NCBI RefSeq assembly: GCF_024158915.1
Contig: NZ_JAMZGF010000034.1
Coordinates: forward strand, 1-53,486
Length of the DNA stretch: 53,486 nucleotides
Origin: Chryseobacterium sp. S0630
GTDB taxonomy: Bacteria; Bacteroidota; Bacteroidia; Flavobacteriales; Weeksellaceae
Reading direction: 5' to 3'
Shown here in pieces: positions 16,641 to 27,127 of this stretch. Both the position numbers and the translations under genes were made by a program. The number at the start of each line of letters is the position of its first letter. Position 1 is the first letter of the stretch. The notes under the pieces were generated by a model, which searched no databases, was not told the origin of the DNA, and saw nothing but the letters and a program-made list of their open reading frames with translations.

Positions 16641-19600
16641 ATGAGAAAAATTCTACCCGTTATCTTATTTTTAATGATTTTTGCGCATGCCCGGGGGCAA
16701 ACCTGTTCTCCCGTTCCTGTGCCTTTTTCACAGTCATTCAGCAGTGGTGCACTACCAGCATGCTGGACCAGCCAGAACCCTTCTTCAACCTCAACGAACG
16801 CTAACGTTAAATGGAAATTTTCCGGATCAGCCGGATATGGAGCCACCGGAAACGGAGGTAAACCTGCCGGAACTTTTGCATGGGTTGATGCATCTTCCCC
16901 TTATGCAGGGGAACACACCGTTGAACTGATAAGCCCTCAAATCAACTTAGCCGGATTAACGAATCCTTATATCAAATTTGAATGGTTTAAAGATCATTTG
17001 ACTGCACTCAATGGCACAGTACCTGCTGCCGACAACAATCAGCTGAAACTTGCTGTAAATAGCGGTTCCGGATGGGTACAAGTCTGGTCCGGTGACACCA
17101 ATTCTCCTGAATGGAGAACTGTTGGCGTTCCTTTGGCAGCAAGTTATGTTGGATCAACCATTCAGTTAAAATTTACCGTTGATAAAGATGTAGCCGGAAA
17201 TGGTGATTTTTATGATGATGTATTGTTAGATGAAGTTCAGGTAATACAAGCTCCTACATGTTTTGAACCTGTTACTTTGTCTGCGTCTAATATTGCACCT
17301 ACTTCTGCAACACTGAACTGGACTGCTCCTCTTGCACCGGCACCAGCTCCAGCCAATGGATATGAATATTACTACAGTACAAACAGTACTCCTCCTGCAG
17401 CCGCAACACCAGGCACACCCAATCCCGGAACGAGTGCTAATATCAGCTCTCTTACTTCGGGTGCTACTTATTACTGGTGGATAAGATCTGTCTGTTCTGC
17501 AACGGATAAATCACAATGGGTAGCAGGTAATCCTTTTACACCAGGACAAATTGGTGGAGGTACTGCCACTCATGCCTTTCTACCTGTTTATTCCTGCTCA
17601 GGCTTTAATTATTCCCAGCAGATTTATATGGCTACAGAGATTGGAGCCGCTGTCGGAACGAATAATTATATAACAGCCATCAGATTTTTTGTTTCCACAA
17701 CTGCAGCTACCCAAGCTAATTATAATCAATGGGTAGTATATATGGGAAACACCTCACAAGCAGATTTTGCAACCACTTCAAGCTGGATCCCTACCCCATC
17801 TTTAACACAGGTATATTCTGGAACTTTACCAACAATGGTAGCAGGTACGTGGGTTGAAATTCCTTTAAGTACACCATTCTTATGGGATGGTGTCAGCAAT
17901 GTCGTGATCGGTGTTGATGAAAATTCAACAGGAACATCATGTACCGCCAACTGGGGAAGTTATTCTGCAGGAAATAACCGTGGGATGATTTATTACAATT
18001 CTACTACCAATCCGGATCCGGCAAATCTTCCTACTGCAACAAGCAGATATGCTGTATTACCGAGGTTACAACTGACAGGTACAACGTTACCAAGTTGTAC
18101 AAATACGCCTCCATCCAATATTGCCGTAAATAATATTACAGCTACCTCAGCCAATGTTACCTGGACTGCAACAGCCAATGCCACCTATGTTGTAAGATAC
18201 AGAATACCTCCTTCCCTTACATGGCAAACGATTAATGTAACAACTCCTTTTACTAATAGTGTAACGCTTACCTCTTTAACTGAGCAGACTCAATACGAGG
18301 TAGAGATCGCAACCATTTGTGGAACGCAAGGGACATTTTCTACCCCTGTCAGTTTTACAACACCTGCACTCACCTACTGTAATGCTGCTCCAGCAACAGT
18401 TACGAACGGTTACATTAATAACATTACGATGATGGGTACCAATGTACCTTTAACAAGTAATAATTCAGGGCCAACAACATATACAGATTATTCTACAGAT
18501 CCTACAAAGACCATTACACTCCTGAGAAATTCAGTTAACAATACATTATCTGTAGGAAGATCAATTATATCAGGAACCTATTCTACCAATGCATGGATAG
18601 ATTTTAACGGTGATGGTATTTTTGATAACAACCCAACAACCACTGCTGGTGGAGAAAGAATTATGAATCTTGGCTATTCCAGCACAACTCCTGTTACTGC
18701 TACTTTTGATGTTCCTGCAAATGCTTATCTGGGAACAAGTAAAGTAAAAATGCGTGTCATTGTATATTCTCTCACTCCGGCCAACGCCTGCGGACCTTTA
18801 ACAAGTAATGGAGAGGTGGAAGATTATTACGTAAAGTTCATTGATCTTCAGCCTTGTACTACAGCTGCTCCTACTACTATTGCAGTGAATAACCTTACTC
18901 ATAATTCTGCGTATGTGTCATGGATTCCTACGGCTAATGCTACTTATGTTATCAGATGGAGACAAGGAAGTACAGGAGCATGGCTTCCATCTGCAACAGG
19001 ACAAACTCTTCCTGCAGGACAAAGCTTTTATACCATAACGGGACTTACCGAGCAGACCGGATATCAGGTACAAATTGCCACAATCTGTAATGGAAACCAG
19101 GGAGCATTTTCTCCAAGTATAAGTTTTACAACTCCACCATTAACATATTGTAGCATGACCGGAACAGGAACAAACGATTATATTTCTAATGTGAAAGTTA
19201 CCCCTGTTAACTTCCCGGCAATAGACAACACCTCAGTTCAAACGAACTACATCAGCTATACGACACCAGCTACTCTTATTAATCTGGAGATCGGTTCTCA
19301 GGGAAATCAATTAGCTGTTTCTAAAGGCTGGGTAGGAACACAATATGCCGATGCTATAAATGCATGGATCGATTGGGACAGAGACGGAGTTTTCACAGAT
19401 GCTGAAAAAGTAATGACTTCTGCTGCCAGCACCACAACTCCAATAACGGCAACTTTTAATGTTCCTGCAACAGGAGTTTATACAGGCCCACTAACCACTA
19501 CGATGAGAGTAGTACTGAAACGAACCAGCGCTCCTGCAATGTGTGCAGATGCAGCCAATGGAGAGGTAGAAGATTATGCTGTAAGATTAAGACCTTGTAA

Positions 19601-21149
19601 TAATACAACACCGGGAAATCCTGTATTTACCAATATCACACATAATTCTGTCAATATAAACTGGACTGCTGCAGCCAACAATAATGCGTTTGTTCTGGAA
19701 TACAGACCCATTACAACACCTGTTTCTGCATGGACCACTTTAAACCTGTCTGTTTTAGGAGGAAACCCGCCTGTAACAATCAATGCTTTAACTCCTGCTA
19801 CTACTTATGAGGTAAGAATTGCAGCAGTTTGTGGCAGCACAGGAATCGGAGTTTATACACCAATAAAAACATTTACAACAAGATGTGATCCTACTCCACC
19901 ATTTGTAACGATAAGTAATGTAACATCAAACTCAGCCTTAATCACCTGGAATCCGGTTGTTCCAAGTGCCTCTTATATTTTAAGATGGCGGGAAGTAGGC
20001 GCTGGCCCGTGGAATACACCAACGATCCCTCAACCACCGGCAAATTCATATACGATTCCAAATCTTGATTCATTTAAAACATATGAAGTACAGGTAGCCA
20101 ATATCTGTAATGGAGAAACAACTGCCAATCCGTGGTCTAATCCAAAAGTGTTTACCACAGAAAGAATATGTGAAATTCCTCCTCCAGGGCTTATGATTAC
20201 TCAGATTATGCCAACAACGGCAGAAGTTGTATGGGATCCTTTTCCGGGAGCTACTTATATACTGAAGTACAGAAAGGTAGGTATTCCGAGCTGGACAGAG
20301 GTTGTGGTTCCTACAAATACCTACACCATCACTGGTTTGCTGGAACTCACTAAATACGAAATGCAGGTAGCCAATATCTGTAACGGAGTACCGGGAAATT
20401 TTACAAAACTGTATTATTTCACAACTCCAACCGTCATCTACTGCCCGATGTCAGCAGCCAATTCTACAACAGAATTTATTTCAAAGGTGACTGTGAAACC
20501 TAATGGTAATAAGGAAATGATTAATGAATCTCTTGCCTCTACTTATTCAAATTTCACAGGAAATCCTTTAAAGTTTATTGATTTAATTCAGGGATCAAAA
20601 GGTAATCAGATTACTATTGATAAGACTTTAAGTTCAGGAACTAACGCTGGTGTTGCAGTCTGGATCGATTTCAACAGAAACGGAGAATTTGACATCAATG
20701 AAAGAATTCTGGCAGACGGACCTAATGGAAACCCAACAGCAAGTACTACTTTCTCTGTTCCTGACAATGCCTTCATAAGTATGACAGATTATAAATATGT
20801 AGTCATGAGAGTTGCTTTACAGAAGGATGGTATTCCTGTGAACTGTACGAATTTCAAAGACGGTGAGGTGGAAGATTATACGGTCAGAATTTCAAAACAA
20901 CCTGTACCAAATTCTCTTAATCAAGCAGATATCCACATTTATCCCAACCCGGTAAGCTCCGTGTTGTATGTAAAAAATATAAGTTTCAAAGCTCAATATA
21001 AAATTTACAGTGCTGCCGGAAGATTGATATCAAGTGGAATCATCCTGAACAATGCTATTGATGTAAGCAATCTTATCCATGGAATGTATATGATCGAGAT
21101 AGAAGATGGAGGAATAACCATTCAGAAGAAGTTTATTAAAGAATCTTAA
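16641..21149 (+). CDS. T9SS cargo protein with FN3 and GEVED domains (1502 aa)
   Basis: A very large exported protein. Signal peptide at 1-19 (MRKILPVILFLMIFAHARG). A jelly-roll/MAM-like domain (about 25-200, ending FYDDVLLDEVQV) is followed by several fibronectin type III domains. These have diverged but repeat the pattern LTEQTxYEVxIATIC; I count about six. Three GEVED-type domains end in GEVEDYYVKF (about 724), GEVEDYAVRL (about 974) and GEVEDYTVRI (about 1408). Residues from 1430 form a T9SS type A signal (IHIYPNPVSSVLYVKN ... KKFIKES). It is probably secreted or anchored on the surface as an adhesin-like protein; no enzymatic domain is visible. First gene of a three-gene operon. Confidence 0.9.
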   Translation: MRKILPVILFLMIFAHARGQTCSPVPVPFSQSFSSGALPACWTSQNPSSTSTNANVKWKFSGSAGYGATGNGGKPAGTFAWVDASSPYAGEHTVELISPQINLAGLTNPYIKFEWFKDHLTALNGTVPAADNNQLKLAVNSGSGWVQVWSGDTNSPEWRTVGVPLAASYVGSTIQLKFTVDKDVAGNGDFYDDVLLDEVQVIQAPTCFEPVTLSASNIAPTSATLNWTAPLAPAPAPANGYEYYYSTNSTPPAAATPGTPNPGTSANISSLTSGATYYWWIRSVCSATDKSQWVAGNPFTPGQIGGGTATHAFLPVYSCSGFNYSQQIYMATEIGAAVGTNNYITAIRFFVSTTAATQANYNQWVVYMGNTSQADFATTSSWIPTPSLTQVYSGTLPTMVAGTWVEIPLSTPFLWDGVSNVVIGVDENSTGTSCTANWGSYSAGNNRGMIYYNSTTNPDPANLPTATSRYAVLPRLQLTGTTLPSCTNTPPSNIAVNNITATSANVTWTATANATYVVRYRIPPSLTWQTINVTTPFTNSVTLTSLTEQTQYEVEIATICGTQGTFSTPVSFTTPALTYCNAAPATVTNGYINNITMMGTNVPLTSNNSGPTTYTDYSTDPTKTITLLRNSVNNTLSVGRSIISGTYSTNAWIDFNGDGIFDNNPTTTAGGERIMNLGYSSTTPVTATFDVPANAYLGTSKVKMRVIVYSLTPANACGPLTSNGEVEDYYVKFIDLQPCTTAAPTTIAVNNLTHNSAYVSWIPTANATYVIRWRQGSTGAWLPSATGQTLPAGQSFYTITGLTEQTGYQVQIATICNGNQGAFSPSISFTTPPLTYCSMTGTGTNDYISNVKVTPVNFPAIDNTSVQTNYISYTTPATLINLEIGSQGNQLAVSKGWVGTQYADAINAWIDWDRDGVFTDAEKVMTSAASTTTPITATFNVPATGVYTGPLTTTMRVVLKRTSAPAMCADAANGEVEDYAVRLRPCNNTTPGNPVFTNITHNSVNINWTAAANNNAFVLEYRPITTPVSAWTTLNLSVLGGNPPVTINALTPATTYEVRIAAVCGSTGIGVYTPIKTFTTRCDPTPPFVTISNVTSNSALITWNPVVPSASYILRWREVGAGPWNTPTIPQPPANSYTIPNLDSFKTYEVQVANICNGETTANPWSNPKVFTTERICEIPPPGLMITQIMPTTAEVVWDPFPGATYILKYRKVGIPSWTEVVVPTNTYTITGLLELTKYEMQVANICNGVPGNFTKLYYFTTPTVIYCPMSAANSTTEFISKVTVKPNGNKEMINESLASTYSNFTGNPLKFIDLIQGSKGNQITIDKTLSSGTNAGVAVWIDFNRNGEFDINERILADGPNGNPTASTTFSVPDNAFISMTDYKYVVMRVALQKDGIPVNCTNFKDGEVEDYTVRISKQPVPNSLNQADIHIYPNPVSSVLYVKNISFKAQYKIYSAAGRLISSGIILNNAIDVSNLIHGMYMIEIEDGGITIQKKFIKES

Positions 21150-21199
21150 TCTCTTTTGTCAATGAAATTTCAATTTTTAGAATCAAAATTCTGTAATTC

Positions 21200-24022
21200 A
21201 TGAAAAACATTATATTCAGTTTATTATTTATCCTAATGGGCATTCCTATTTCGGCTCAAAGGGATACAGACCATTGGTTTGCACCTTATTATGCTTCTAC
21301 AAGTTATACACAGGCATTATACCTTTCTACTGACTCTGCCACCCCTTTTGTTGTTACAATTAACAATAACAATACTCCGATTGGCACTGTCACAATCAGC
21401 AAAAATGCCCCGCAAACCTTTGTTGTACCCATTGCCGTTATCGCAGCCAATGTTACATCAGACGCTTATAGTGTTATCACTAAAGGGTTACATGTACAAG
21501 GGACAAAGCCGTTCTACTGTTCATTAAGAATAGTAAGCAACACAACGCACGCAGAAATTATAACAAGTAAAGGAAAAGCTGGAATAGGAAAGGAATTTTA
21601 TGTGGCCGGAACCCCTACAACATCGTCACTGAGTGGTTATAACTTCACAGCAGGAATACTGGCAACCGAAAACAATACGGTAGTGACAGCAACCTGGAAT
21701 GGAAATATAACCTTTTTTGGAGCAGCACCAGCTACTAATACACAGACGATCACTCTTAATAAAGGACAGTCTTTTATTTTTGCAGGTGGACCGGGAACAG
21801 GTGGCCAGAACCAATCTGCTTTTATTGGAGCTAAAATTGTTTCTGACAAACCCATTACGCTTACCAACGGAAATGTCAATGGAAATTTTGGAAATAATAC
21901 AGGATCGGGCTCTGATGCCATCCTTGACCAATCTGTCCCTACAGAAAGGCTTGGAAGCACTTTTGCCATGGTAAGAACCAGATCTTCCACTGATGATCTG
22001 GAAGGAGGTATCATTATTGGAACGGAAGACCATACCCAGGTATTCATTAATGGTTCTACTACGCCTATTGCAACGATCAACAGTGGTGATTTTTACAGGA
22101 TCACAGGAAACAATTATGTTCAGCAGGGAAATTCCGGACATTTTAATATGTTTATAACGACTTCAAAAAATGTTTATCTGTATCAATTGGTTTCAGTAAA
22201 TAACAGCAGTGCTACGTGTGGATACAACTACATTCCGCCATTGAACTGTTTTTTACCACGAAAAATTGACGAGATTGGAAAAATCAACGAAATGCCAACC
22301 GGAACAGGAACAACAAGCACTGTCCCGAACGGAACTGTAGTAAAACTCAATATTTTAACTGAAGCCGGAGCCAATGTAACCGTAAACGGAGCTCAGCCTC
22401 TCGCTTCAGAAGGGCCTTTTCCTTTAACAGGTAATAACAGCTGGGTGACGTATGCCATCCCTTCTATCACCGGAAATGTAACGGTTATTTCGGATAAAGC
22501 TGTAACCGCAGGGATTAACGGAGGATACAGCACTTCCGGATATGGAGGATATTTTGCCGGATTCTCTTCTATTCCTTTGATTACCAAACAGACCGGAGAA
22601 TGTATTCCTGGTATTGTTTTGGAAGTGGATGACAGCTATGATACCTATCAGTGGTATTTGAATGGAAGCCCAATTACAGGAGCTAACGCCAATACGTATA
22701 CACCACTGGTTTCCGGAAACTATACCATAAAAATTGCAGTAGGATCATGTACTCCGGCCATCATTCCGGTTTACAAAGTGTTTACATGTCTTGAAGAGTC
22801 TACCAAAGCAATGACTGTCTGCGAAGGCTATCAGGCTATAGTCCCTCAGTTTACCAATTCTACTCAAAACTATGTTCCTAGTACAGTAACTATTCTTACA
22901 CCTCCGGCAAACGGTACAGCAACCATTGATCCGGCAGGAGTAATTACTTATGTTCCTAATTTCGGTTATATGGGTACAGACACCATCGTTTATAAGTTTT
23001 GTGGAAACAATCCTGACTTTACAGATTGTGAACAGGTCACATTAACCTTAACGGTTTCTGAAAGTCCAATTGTTAAAGATGCTGCCTTAAGATCATGTTT
23101 TGAACCTTCTAATCCTGTCCTTGGCATATTTAATTTAACCTCAGCAGGAGTGAATGTACAGCCAGGAACTATTAAACAATATTATCCTTCTCCTGCTGAT
23201 GCCCATAGCGGAACCAATGAAATTCTGACTCCAGCTAATTATACCGCACCAGACGGAGTGGTTTATATTAAAGTAAGTAATGCCAACGGATGTTACAGAA
23301 TTGCAGAAGTAACGCTTACCGTTATCCCTCCTACCTATTCAGAGGTACTAAAGGATAAAATTATCTGTATGGAAAATACCACCACACTGGATGCCGGCCC
23401 CGGATATACTTCTTATCTATGGAGTACGGGAGCAACAACCCCATCCATCAGCAATGTGGGAGTAGGAACTTATTGGGTAGATCTGAAAACCAGAGAATGT
23501 ACTACCAGACAAACCGTAAAGGTTTATCCATCAGAAAATCCTGTTATTTCGGACATTAACATCAGTAATAATTCAGTTACCCTGGCTGTCATTGGAGGCA
23601 CAGCACCTTATCAGTATTCAATGGATAATATCAGCTGGCAGAATGAAAATGTATTTACCAATGTTCCGCGAGGAAGCAATACTTTTTATGTAAAAGACAG
23701 TTATAACTGTACTCCTGTAGAGGTAGAAATCACAGTTCCTAATCTTATTAATATCATTACGCCTAATGGTGATGGAATAAATGATGTACTGGACTATTCT
23801 GCTTTGGCGGGGAAGCCTAATTTCACATTCAGTATTTATGACCGATACGGAAGTAAAATTCACGAAGGAGGCAAATTAAACAGCTATCAATGGGATGGCA
23901 GCATTGGCGGCAAGAAAGTATCTACCGGAAACTACTGGTTTGATATGGGCTGGAATGAGACCAACAGAAAACAGACTCCTATAAAATATACGGGATGGAT
24001 TATGGTAAAAAACAGAAATTAA
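21200..24022 (+). CDS. T9SS type B (CHU_C/gliding motility C-terminal) surface protein, 940 aa
   Basis: A signal peptide (to about residue 20, ISAQ) is followed by a region of about 300 residues resembling the IgGFc-binding-protein N-terminal domain of bacterial surface proteins (HWFAPYYASTSY, later ILDQSVPTERLGSTFAMVRT). An Ig/PKD-type middle follows (about 465-830). The C terminus IITPNGDGINDVLDYS ... SIYDRYGSKIHEGG is the type B sorting domain (CHU_C). Type B proteins often stay on the cell surface. It lies 50 bp after the FN3/GEVED gene, so the two products are probably made together and may work together. Confidence 0.88.
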   Translation: MKNIIFSLLFILMGIPISAQRDTDHWFAPYYASTSYTQALYLSTDSATPFVVTINNNNTPIGTVTISKNAPQTFVVPIAVIAANVTSDAYSVITKGLHVQGTKPFYCSLRIVSNTTHAEIITSKGKAGIGKEFYVAGTPTTSSLSGYNFTAGILATENNTVVTATWNGNITFFGAAPATNTQTITLNKGQSFIFAGGPGTGGQNQSAFIGAKIVSDKPITLTNGNVNGNFGNNTGSGSDAILDQSVPTERLGSTFAMVRTRSSTDDLEGGIIIGTEDHTQVFINGSTTPIATINSGDFYRITGNNYVQQGNSGHFNMFITTSKNVYLYQLVSVNNSSATCGYNYIPPLNCFLPRKIDEIGKINEMPTGTGTTSTVPNGTVVKLNILTEAGANVTVNGAQPLASEGPFPLTGNNSWVTYAIPSITGNVTVISDKAVTAGINGGYSTSGYGGYFAGFSSIPLITKQTGECIPGIVLEVDDSYDTYQWYLNGSPITGANANTYTPLVSGNYTIKIAVGSCTPAIIPVYKVFTCLEESTKAMTVCEGYQAIVPQFTNSTQNYVPSTVTILTPPANGTATIDPAGVITYVPNFGYMGTDTIVYKFCGNNPDFTDCEQVTLTLTVSESPIVKDAALRSCFEPSNPVLGIFNLTSAGVNVQPGTIKQYYPSPADAHSGTNEILTPANYTAPDGVVYIKVSNANGCYRIAEVTLTVIPPTYSEVLKDKIICMENTTTLDAGPGYTSYLWSTGATTPSISNVGVGTYWVDLKTRECTTRQTVKVYPSENPVISDINISNNSVTLAVIGGTAPYQYSMDNISWQNENVFTNVPRGSNTFYVKDSYNCTPVEVEITVPNLINIITPNGDGINDVLDYSALAGKPNFTFSIYDRYGSKIHEGGKLNSYQWDGSIGGKKVSTGNYWFDMGWNETNRKQTPIKYTGWIMVKNRN

Positions 24023-24049
24023 TCAAACTTTTAAACCTCTATTTTAAGT

Positions 24050-24487
24050 ATGAAAAAGCTATTATATATTTTCCTTATGTTATTTTCCGCAGTACTTTTT
24101 GCTCAAAAAAACAGTAATATAAGGTTTGCTGTGTACAATAATGTCATCGGAACTTCCAGTATGTTTGATCTTTATAAAAACAGCATTGAAAAGACGATTA
24201 TTTTTAAAACCAAAGCTAATTTACCTTCTCATTTAAAGAAGTTTGATTATCTGGCTGACAACGGTTTAATAGAAATCAAGTTTAAAAAAAATGCAGGTTT
24301 TCCCGATAGTTTATCTCTGGAAATGCTGAATGAGCAGAACAATCTGCCCAAAGACAGACCTGTTTTTATTGAAGGATATCAGTTTAATGATACCACAACT
24401 CTGGTCTATAATGATATGATCAGTAACATTGAGCTTATAGATTCCAACGGACAGAAAAACATCCATATTTCAACCATAAGAAATTAA
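24050..24487 (+). CDS. Small exported protein, 145 aa
   Basis: Signal peptide MKKLLYIFLMLFSAVLFAQ, then about 125 residues with no family I recognise and no T9SS C-terminal signal. It is probably periplasmic. It lies 27 bp after the type B protein and just before a strong terminator, so it is the last gene of the operon. A chaperone or inhibitor-like role for its large neighbours is possible but unsupported. Confidence 0.7.
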   Translation: MKKLLYIFLMLFSAVLFAQKNSNIRFAVYNNVIGTSSMFDLYKNSIEKTIIFKTKANLPSHLKKFDYLADNGLIEIKFKKNAGFPDSLSLEMLNEQNNLPKDRPVFIEGYQFNDTTTLVYNDMISNIELIDSNGQKNIHISTIRN

Positions 24488-24518
24488 TGCCCGTTTTGAC
24501 GGAAATTAATTTAAAAGC

Positions 24519-24555
24519 AGAGGCTATTTCGAAATGAAATAGTCTCTTTTGTTTT
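24519..24555 (+). terminator. Terminator of the 16641-24487 operon
   Basis: AGAGGCTATTTC pairs with GAAATAGTCTCT (12 bp, one G-U) around GAAAT, followed by TTTGTTTTT. Confidence 0.85.
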
Positions 24556-24573
24556 TCACAATATTCGTAATCT

Positions 24574-26013
24574 TTATTTCAATAGTTTTGAAAACCAGAC
24601 ATAAATATCCATATTACCCGGAATATCCAGTTTTTTTCGCAGATTGTATTTTTTGGTTTGAACAGTTCTTACTGAAGTGTGGGTATATTCAGCAATTTCT
24701 TTGGTAGAGAAATTAAGATAAATGTAAGCACTGAATCTTATTTCCGAGATTTTCAAAGGAGAAACCTTCAGGAGCTCTTCAGTAAAACGGGGAGAATATT
24801 CATTGAAACGGGTTAAGAATTCAGCATTATTTTCTTTAGCAAGCTGTATAACCTCATTAAAAATGCACTCCTGTACCGGTGGCAGATAAAGCATATCAAT
24901 TGTATCAGGATTTCTACTTTTATATTTTCTATAATAATTCCCAAAAAGGAATATAAACAAAACACCTATTACAATGCTTCCCAATAATATCCATCCTAGT
25001 CTTTGTGAGAATTTCTTCTCTTTTTTATCTTCAATATCTTCTTTTTTATCTATGATATCTTTTAACTCATCATTTTGCTTTTCTCCGGCAGTTTGAATAT
25101 TCAAAAGTTCATTCACATAGAAAGCTGCACTATCTTTTTCTTTCATTTCTTCATACAGGCTTTTCAGCTCATTAGCTACAGGTTTTCGATAAGCCTCATT
25201 CTTAAAGTGGTTATTGGCAATTTTTTTACAGATCCAGAGGTAATGCTGTACATTTTTAAAGTCTTTTATTGTTCTGTAGTATTTTGCAGCATGAAATAGG
25301 GTAAAGTATAAGACACCTTTATCATTTGTTTTTTTTAAATCTGCCAATGATTCCTGCACATAGATCTTTGCAGAATCAAACTTGCCCAAATCAACATACA
25401 CTGCTGCCAAATAAGGAGTAGCCTTATAACTCCAGGCTAATTGGGTTTTATGTATTTTATATTGATTATTTTTATTTTCTCTGTATATTTTGGAATATTG
25501 ATAGGCAATTTTAATCTTCTTTAATGCCTTTTCGGTCTTACCCATTTCATTATAAAAACCTGCATACTGCCAATTGATCAGATAGGTATAATACGCATTT
25601 TTCTGCTCCATGATTTTTTCATACACCTCATCCATTTGCTGTAAGGCTTTGACCCTTTCTCCCACCCCATAATAAAGCATAGATTTTATCAGATTAAAGT
25701 ATAAAACAATTTCAAAATCTTTTTTTTCATTGATTAAATTCTCTTTTTCTACTTTATCGATATAATAAAATGCTTTTTTAACATCACCATTTTTATTATA
25801 AATATTGGCCATTTTAAGATATCCTAATGCAATACAATCCTGGTAGGAATTCATTCGGCAGATGGTAATAATATTTTCAATTTTCACTATTTCTTTTGAA
25901 CCGGAGGTACAAAATTCAATATCATAGAGAATATTCTTGAGCTCTTCTTCAGTTTGTTGTGCATAAAAAAGAGAAGAAATTAAAAAAAGCACAAAGCTTA
26001 GTTTTTTTAACAT
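24574..26013 (-). CDS. TPR-repeat membrane regulator with C-terminal HTH, copy 1
   Basis: 479 aa from the ATG at 26013; a GTG at 26022 is less likely because the paralogue is also 479 aa. N-terminal signal or anchor (MLKKLSFVLFLISSLFYAQ). The next 300 or so residues form helical TPR-like repeats facing the periplasm. A charged coiled stretch (about 315-330) precedes one transmembrane helix (LGWILLGSIVIGVLFIFLFG). The cytosolic C terminus carries a helix-turn-helix (FSTKEIAEYTHTSVRTVQTKKYNLRKKLDI) in the LuxR style. This layout suggests a one-component sensor linking an envelope signal to transcription. It is divergent from the T9SS protein at 26225. Confidence 0.85.
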   Translation of the reverse strand: MLKKLSFVLFLISSLFYAQQTEEELKNILYDIEFCTSGSKEIVKIENIITICRMNSYQDCIALGYLKMANIYNKNGDVKKAFYYIDKVEKENLINEKKDFEIVLYFNLIKSMLYYGVGERVKALQQMDEVYEKIMEQKNAYYTYLINWQYAGFYNEMGKTEKALKKIKIAYQYSKIYRENKNNQYKIHKTQLAWSYKATPYLAAVYVDLGKFDSAKIYVQESLADLKKTNDKGVLYFTLFHAAKYYRTIKDFKNVQHYLWICKKIANNHFKNEAYRKPVANELKSLYEEMKEKDSAAFYVNELLNIQTAGEKQNDELKDIIDKKEDIEDKKEKKFSQRLGWILLGSIVIGVLFIFLFGNYYRKYKSRNPDTIDMLYLPPVQECIFNEVIQLAKENNAEFLTRFNEYSPRFTEELLKVSPLKISEIRFSAYIYLNFSTKEIAEYTHTSVRTVQTKKYNLRKKLDIPGNMDIYVWFSKLLK

Positions 26014-26068
26014 AATTACCACATACTATTTCATGCAATATTAATACTATAACAAAACAATTATAAAC

Positions 26069-26150
26069 AAAATACATACGTATCACATACACAACATACA
26101 CAAAACACAATTATCAATCACTTATGATACATAATTAACAATTATTTTTG
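26069..26150. promoter_or_regulatory. Conserved regulatory region of module 1
   Basis: A 22-bp block at 26069-26090 containing ATACATACGTAT differs by one base from the block at 28622-28643. The plus -7 box TATTTTTG is at 26143-26150. The distance from motif end to -7 start is 53 in both modules, which suggests a site recognised by the paralogous regulators. Confidence 0.65.
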
Positions 26151-26224
26151 ACCGAAAATTATTTCAATATTTAAATACAATCCCGAAAATAAATAACATT
26201 CAAAAAACATTAAAACACTTTAAT

Positions 26225-26953
26225 ATGAATATGAAAAATTTACTACTTCACTTATTTCTGTTTATGACAATATTGGCAAAAGCACAGAATGACAACTGCT
26301 CCGGAGCCGCCCAAATGACTGTTGGAACAGATTTTACTTCAGGAGCAATTACTTCCAGTAATACGGGCGCCACTACAGACAATGCATTACCTGTTTGCAA
26401 TTCGGACGCAGTAGAAAATGTCTGGTTTAAAGTAGCAGTTCCGGCTAGCGGAAATTTAACCTTAGAAACCCTGTCAGTTTCAAATTCGCCATTTGATGAT
26501 TCCGTACTTACTGTTTATAGCGGAGACTGTAATTCTTTAACAGAAATTGCTTGTGACGATGATGATGGGGAAGATTTTTTTTCAAAGATCACATTAAACG
26601 GTCAAACTCCCGGAGCCATTTTATATGTGAGTGTTTGGAAATATAGTTCGTTTACAGATAATGGAGAATTTCAGGTTTCCGCCTATGATAATACAATCTT
26701 GGCTACTCATGAAACTTTGAATAACAAAAAAGACATAACCGTATCACCTAATCCTTTTAATGATGTTCTGAATATTTCAGACATCTCAAAAGTCAAATCA
26801 ATTACAGTTATTGATGCTTTAGGAAAGTTGGTTAAAACAATTGAAAAACCTTCATCTCAGTTGTATCTGAATGATTTAAAAACGGGATTATATCTTGTTA
26901 CTTTAAAAATGACAGACGGAACTACAAAAACGATTAAAACAATTAAGAAATAG
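26225..26953 (+). CDS. T9SS type A-sorted secreted protein, 242 aa
   Basis: Signal peptide MNMKNLLLHLFLFMTILAKAQ (an ATG two codons on, at 26231, is equally possible). One beta-sandwich domain of about 135 residues (NDNCSGAAQMTVG ... VWFKVAVPASGNLTLETL ... VYSGDC) of the pre-peptidase/CUB-like kind common in Bacteroidota cargo. A type A sorting signal starts at about 175 (ITVSPNPFNDVLNISD). It has no catalytic motif. It is divergent from TPR regulator copy 1, which probably controls it. Confidence 0.85.
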   Translation: MNMKNLLLHLFLFMTILAKAQNDNCSGAAQMTVGTDFTSGAITSSNTGATTDNALPVCNSDAVENVWFKVAVPASGNLTLETLSVSNSPFDDSVLTVYSGDCNSLTEIACDDDDGEDFFSKITLNGQTPGAILYVSVWKYSSFTDNGEFQVSAYDNTILATHETLNNKKDITVSPNPFNDVLNISDISKVKSITVIDALGKLVKTIEKPSSQLYLNDLKTGLYLVTLKMTDGTTKTIKTIKK

Positions 26954-27001
26954 CACTTTTTTCAGAATCAGAAAATAGTTTTTAATATTTAGGATATCTT
27001 C

Positions 27002-27038
27002 TGCCTGCAGGTTTGTGTTATTTTCTGCAGGCACTTTT
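27002..27038 (+). terminator. Hairpin of the CTGCAGG family
   Basis: TGCCTGCAG (27002-27010) pairs with CTGCAGGCA (27025-27033), then CTTTT. It resembles the three hairpins at 31785-32101. Confidence 0.6.
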
Positions 27039-27071
27039 AAACTGGAAAGTTCAAAACACATTATACTTGCA

Positions 27072-27110
27072 CAGAGGCTATTTCATATATGACATAGCTT
27101 CTGTTTTTTT
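27072..27110 (+). terminator. Terminator after the 26225 gene
   Basis: CAGAGGCTAT pairs with ATAGCTTCTG (one G-U), followed by seven T. Its first arm resembles the terminator at 24519. Confidence 0.75.
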
Positions 27111-27127
27111 ATTGATATTTACATATG

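Noticed and set aside
16641..21149. Internal FN3 and GEVED repeats as evidence of misassembly
   Set aside because: The repeats differ in most bases and encode diverged domains, which fits normal domain duplication rather than an assembly artefact.
21626..22141. Long open frames on the minus strand within the type B surface protein gene
   Set aside because: They overlap the conserved N-terminal region of the 940-aa protein. Basic, serine-rich translations without promoter or family resemblance point to shadows of codon bias.
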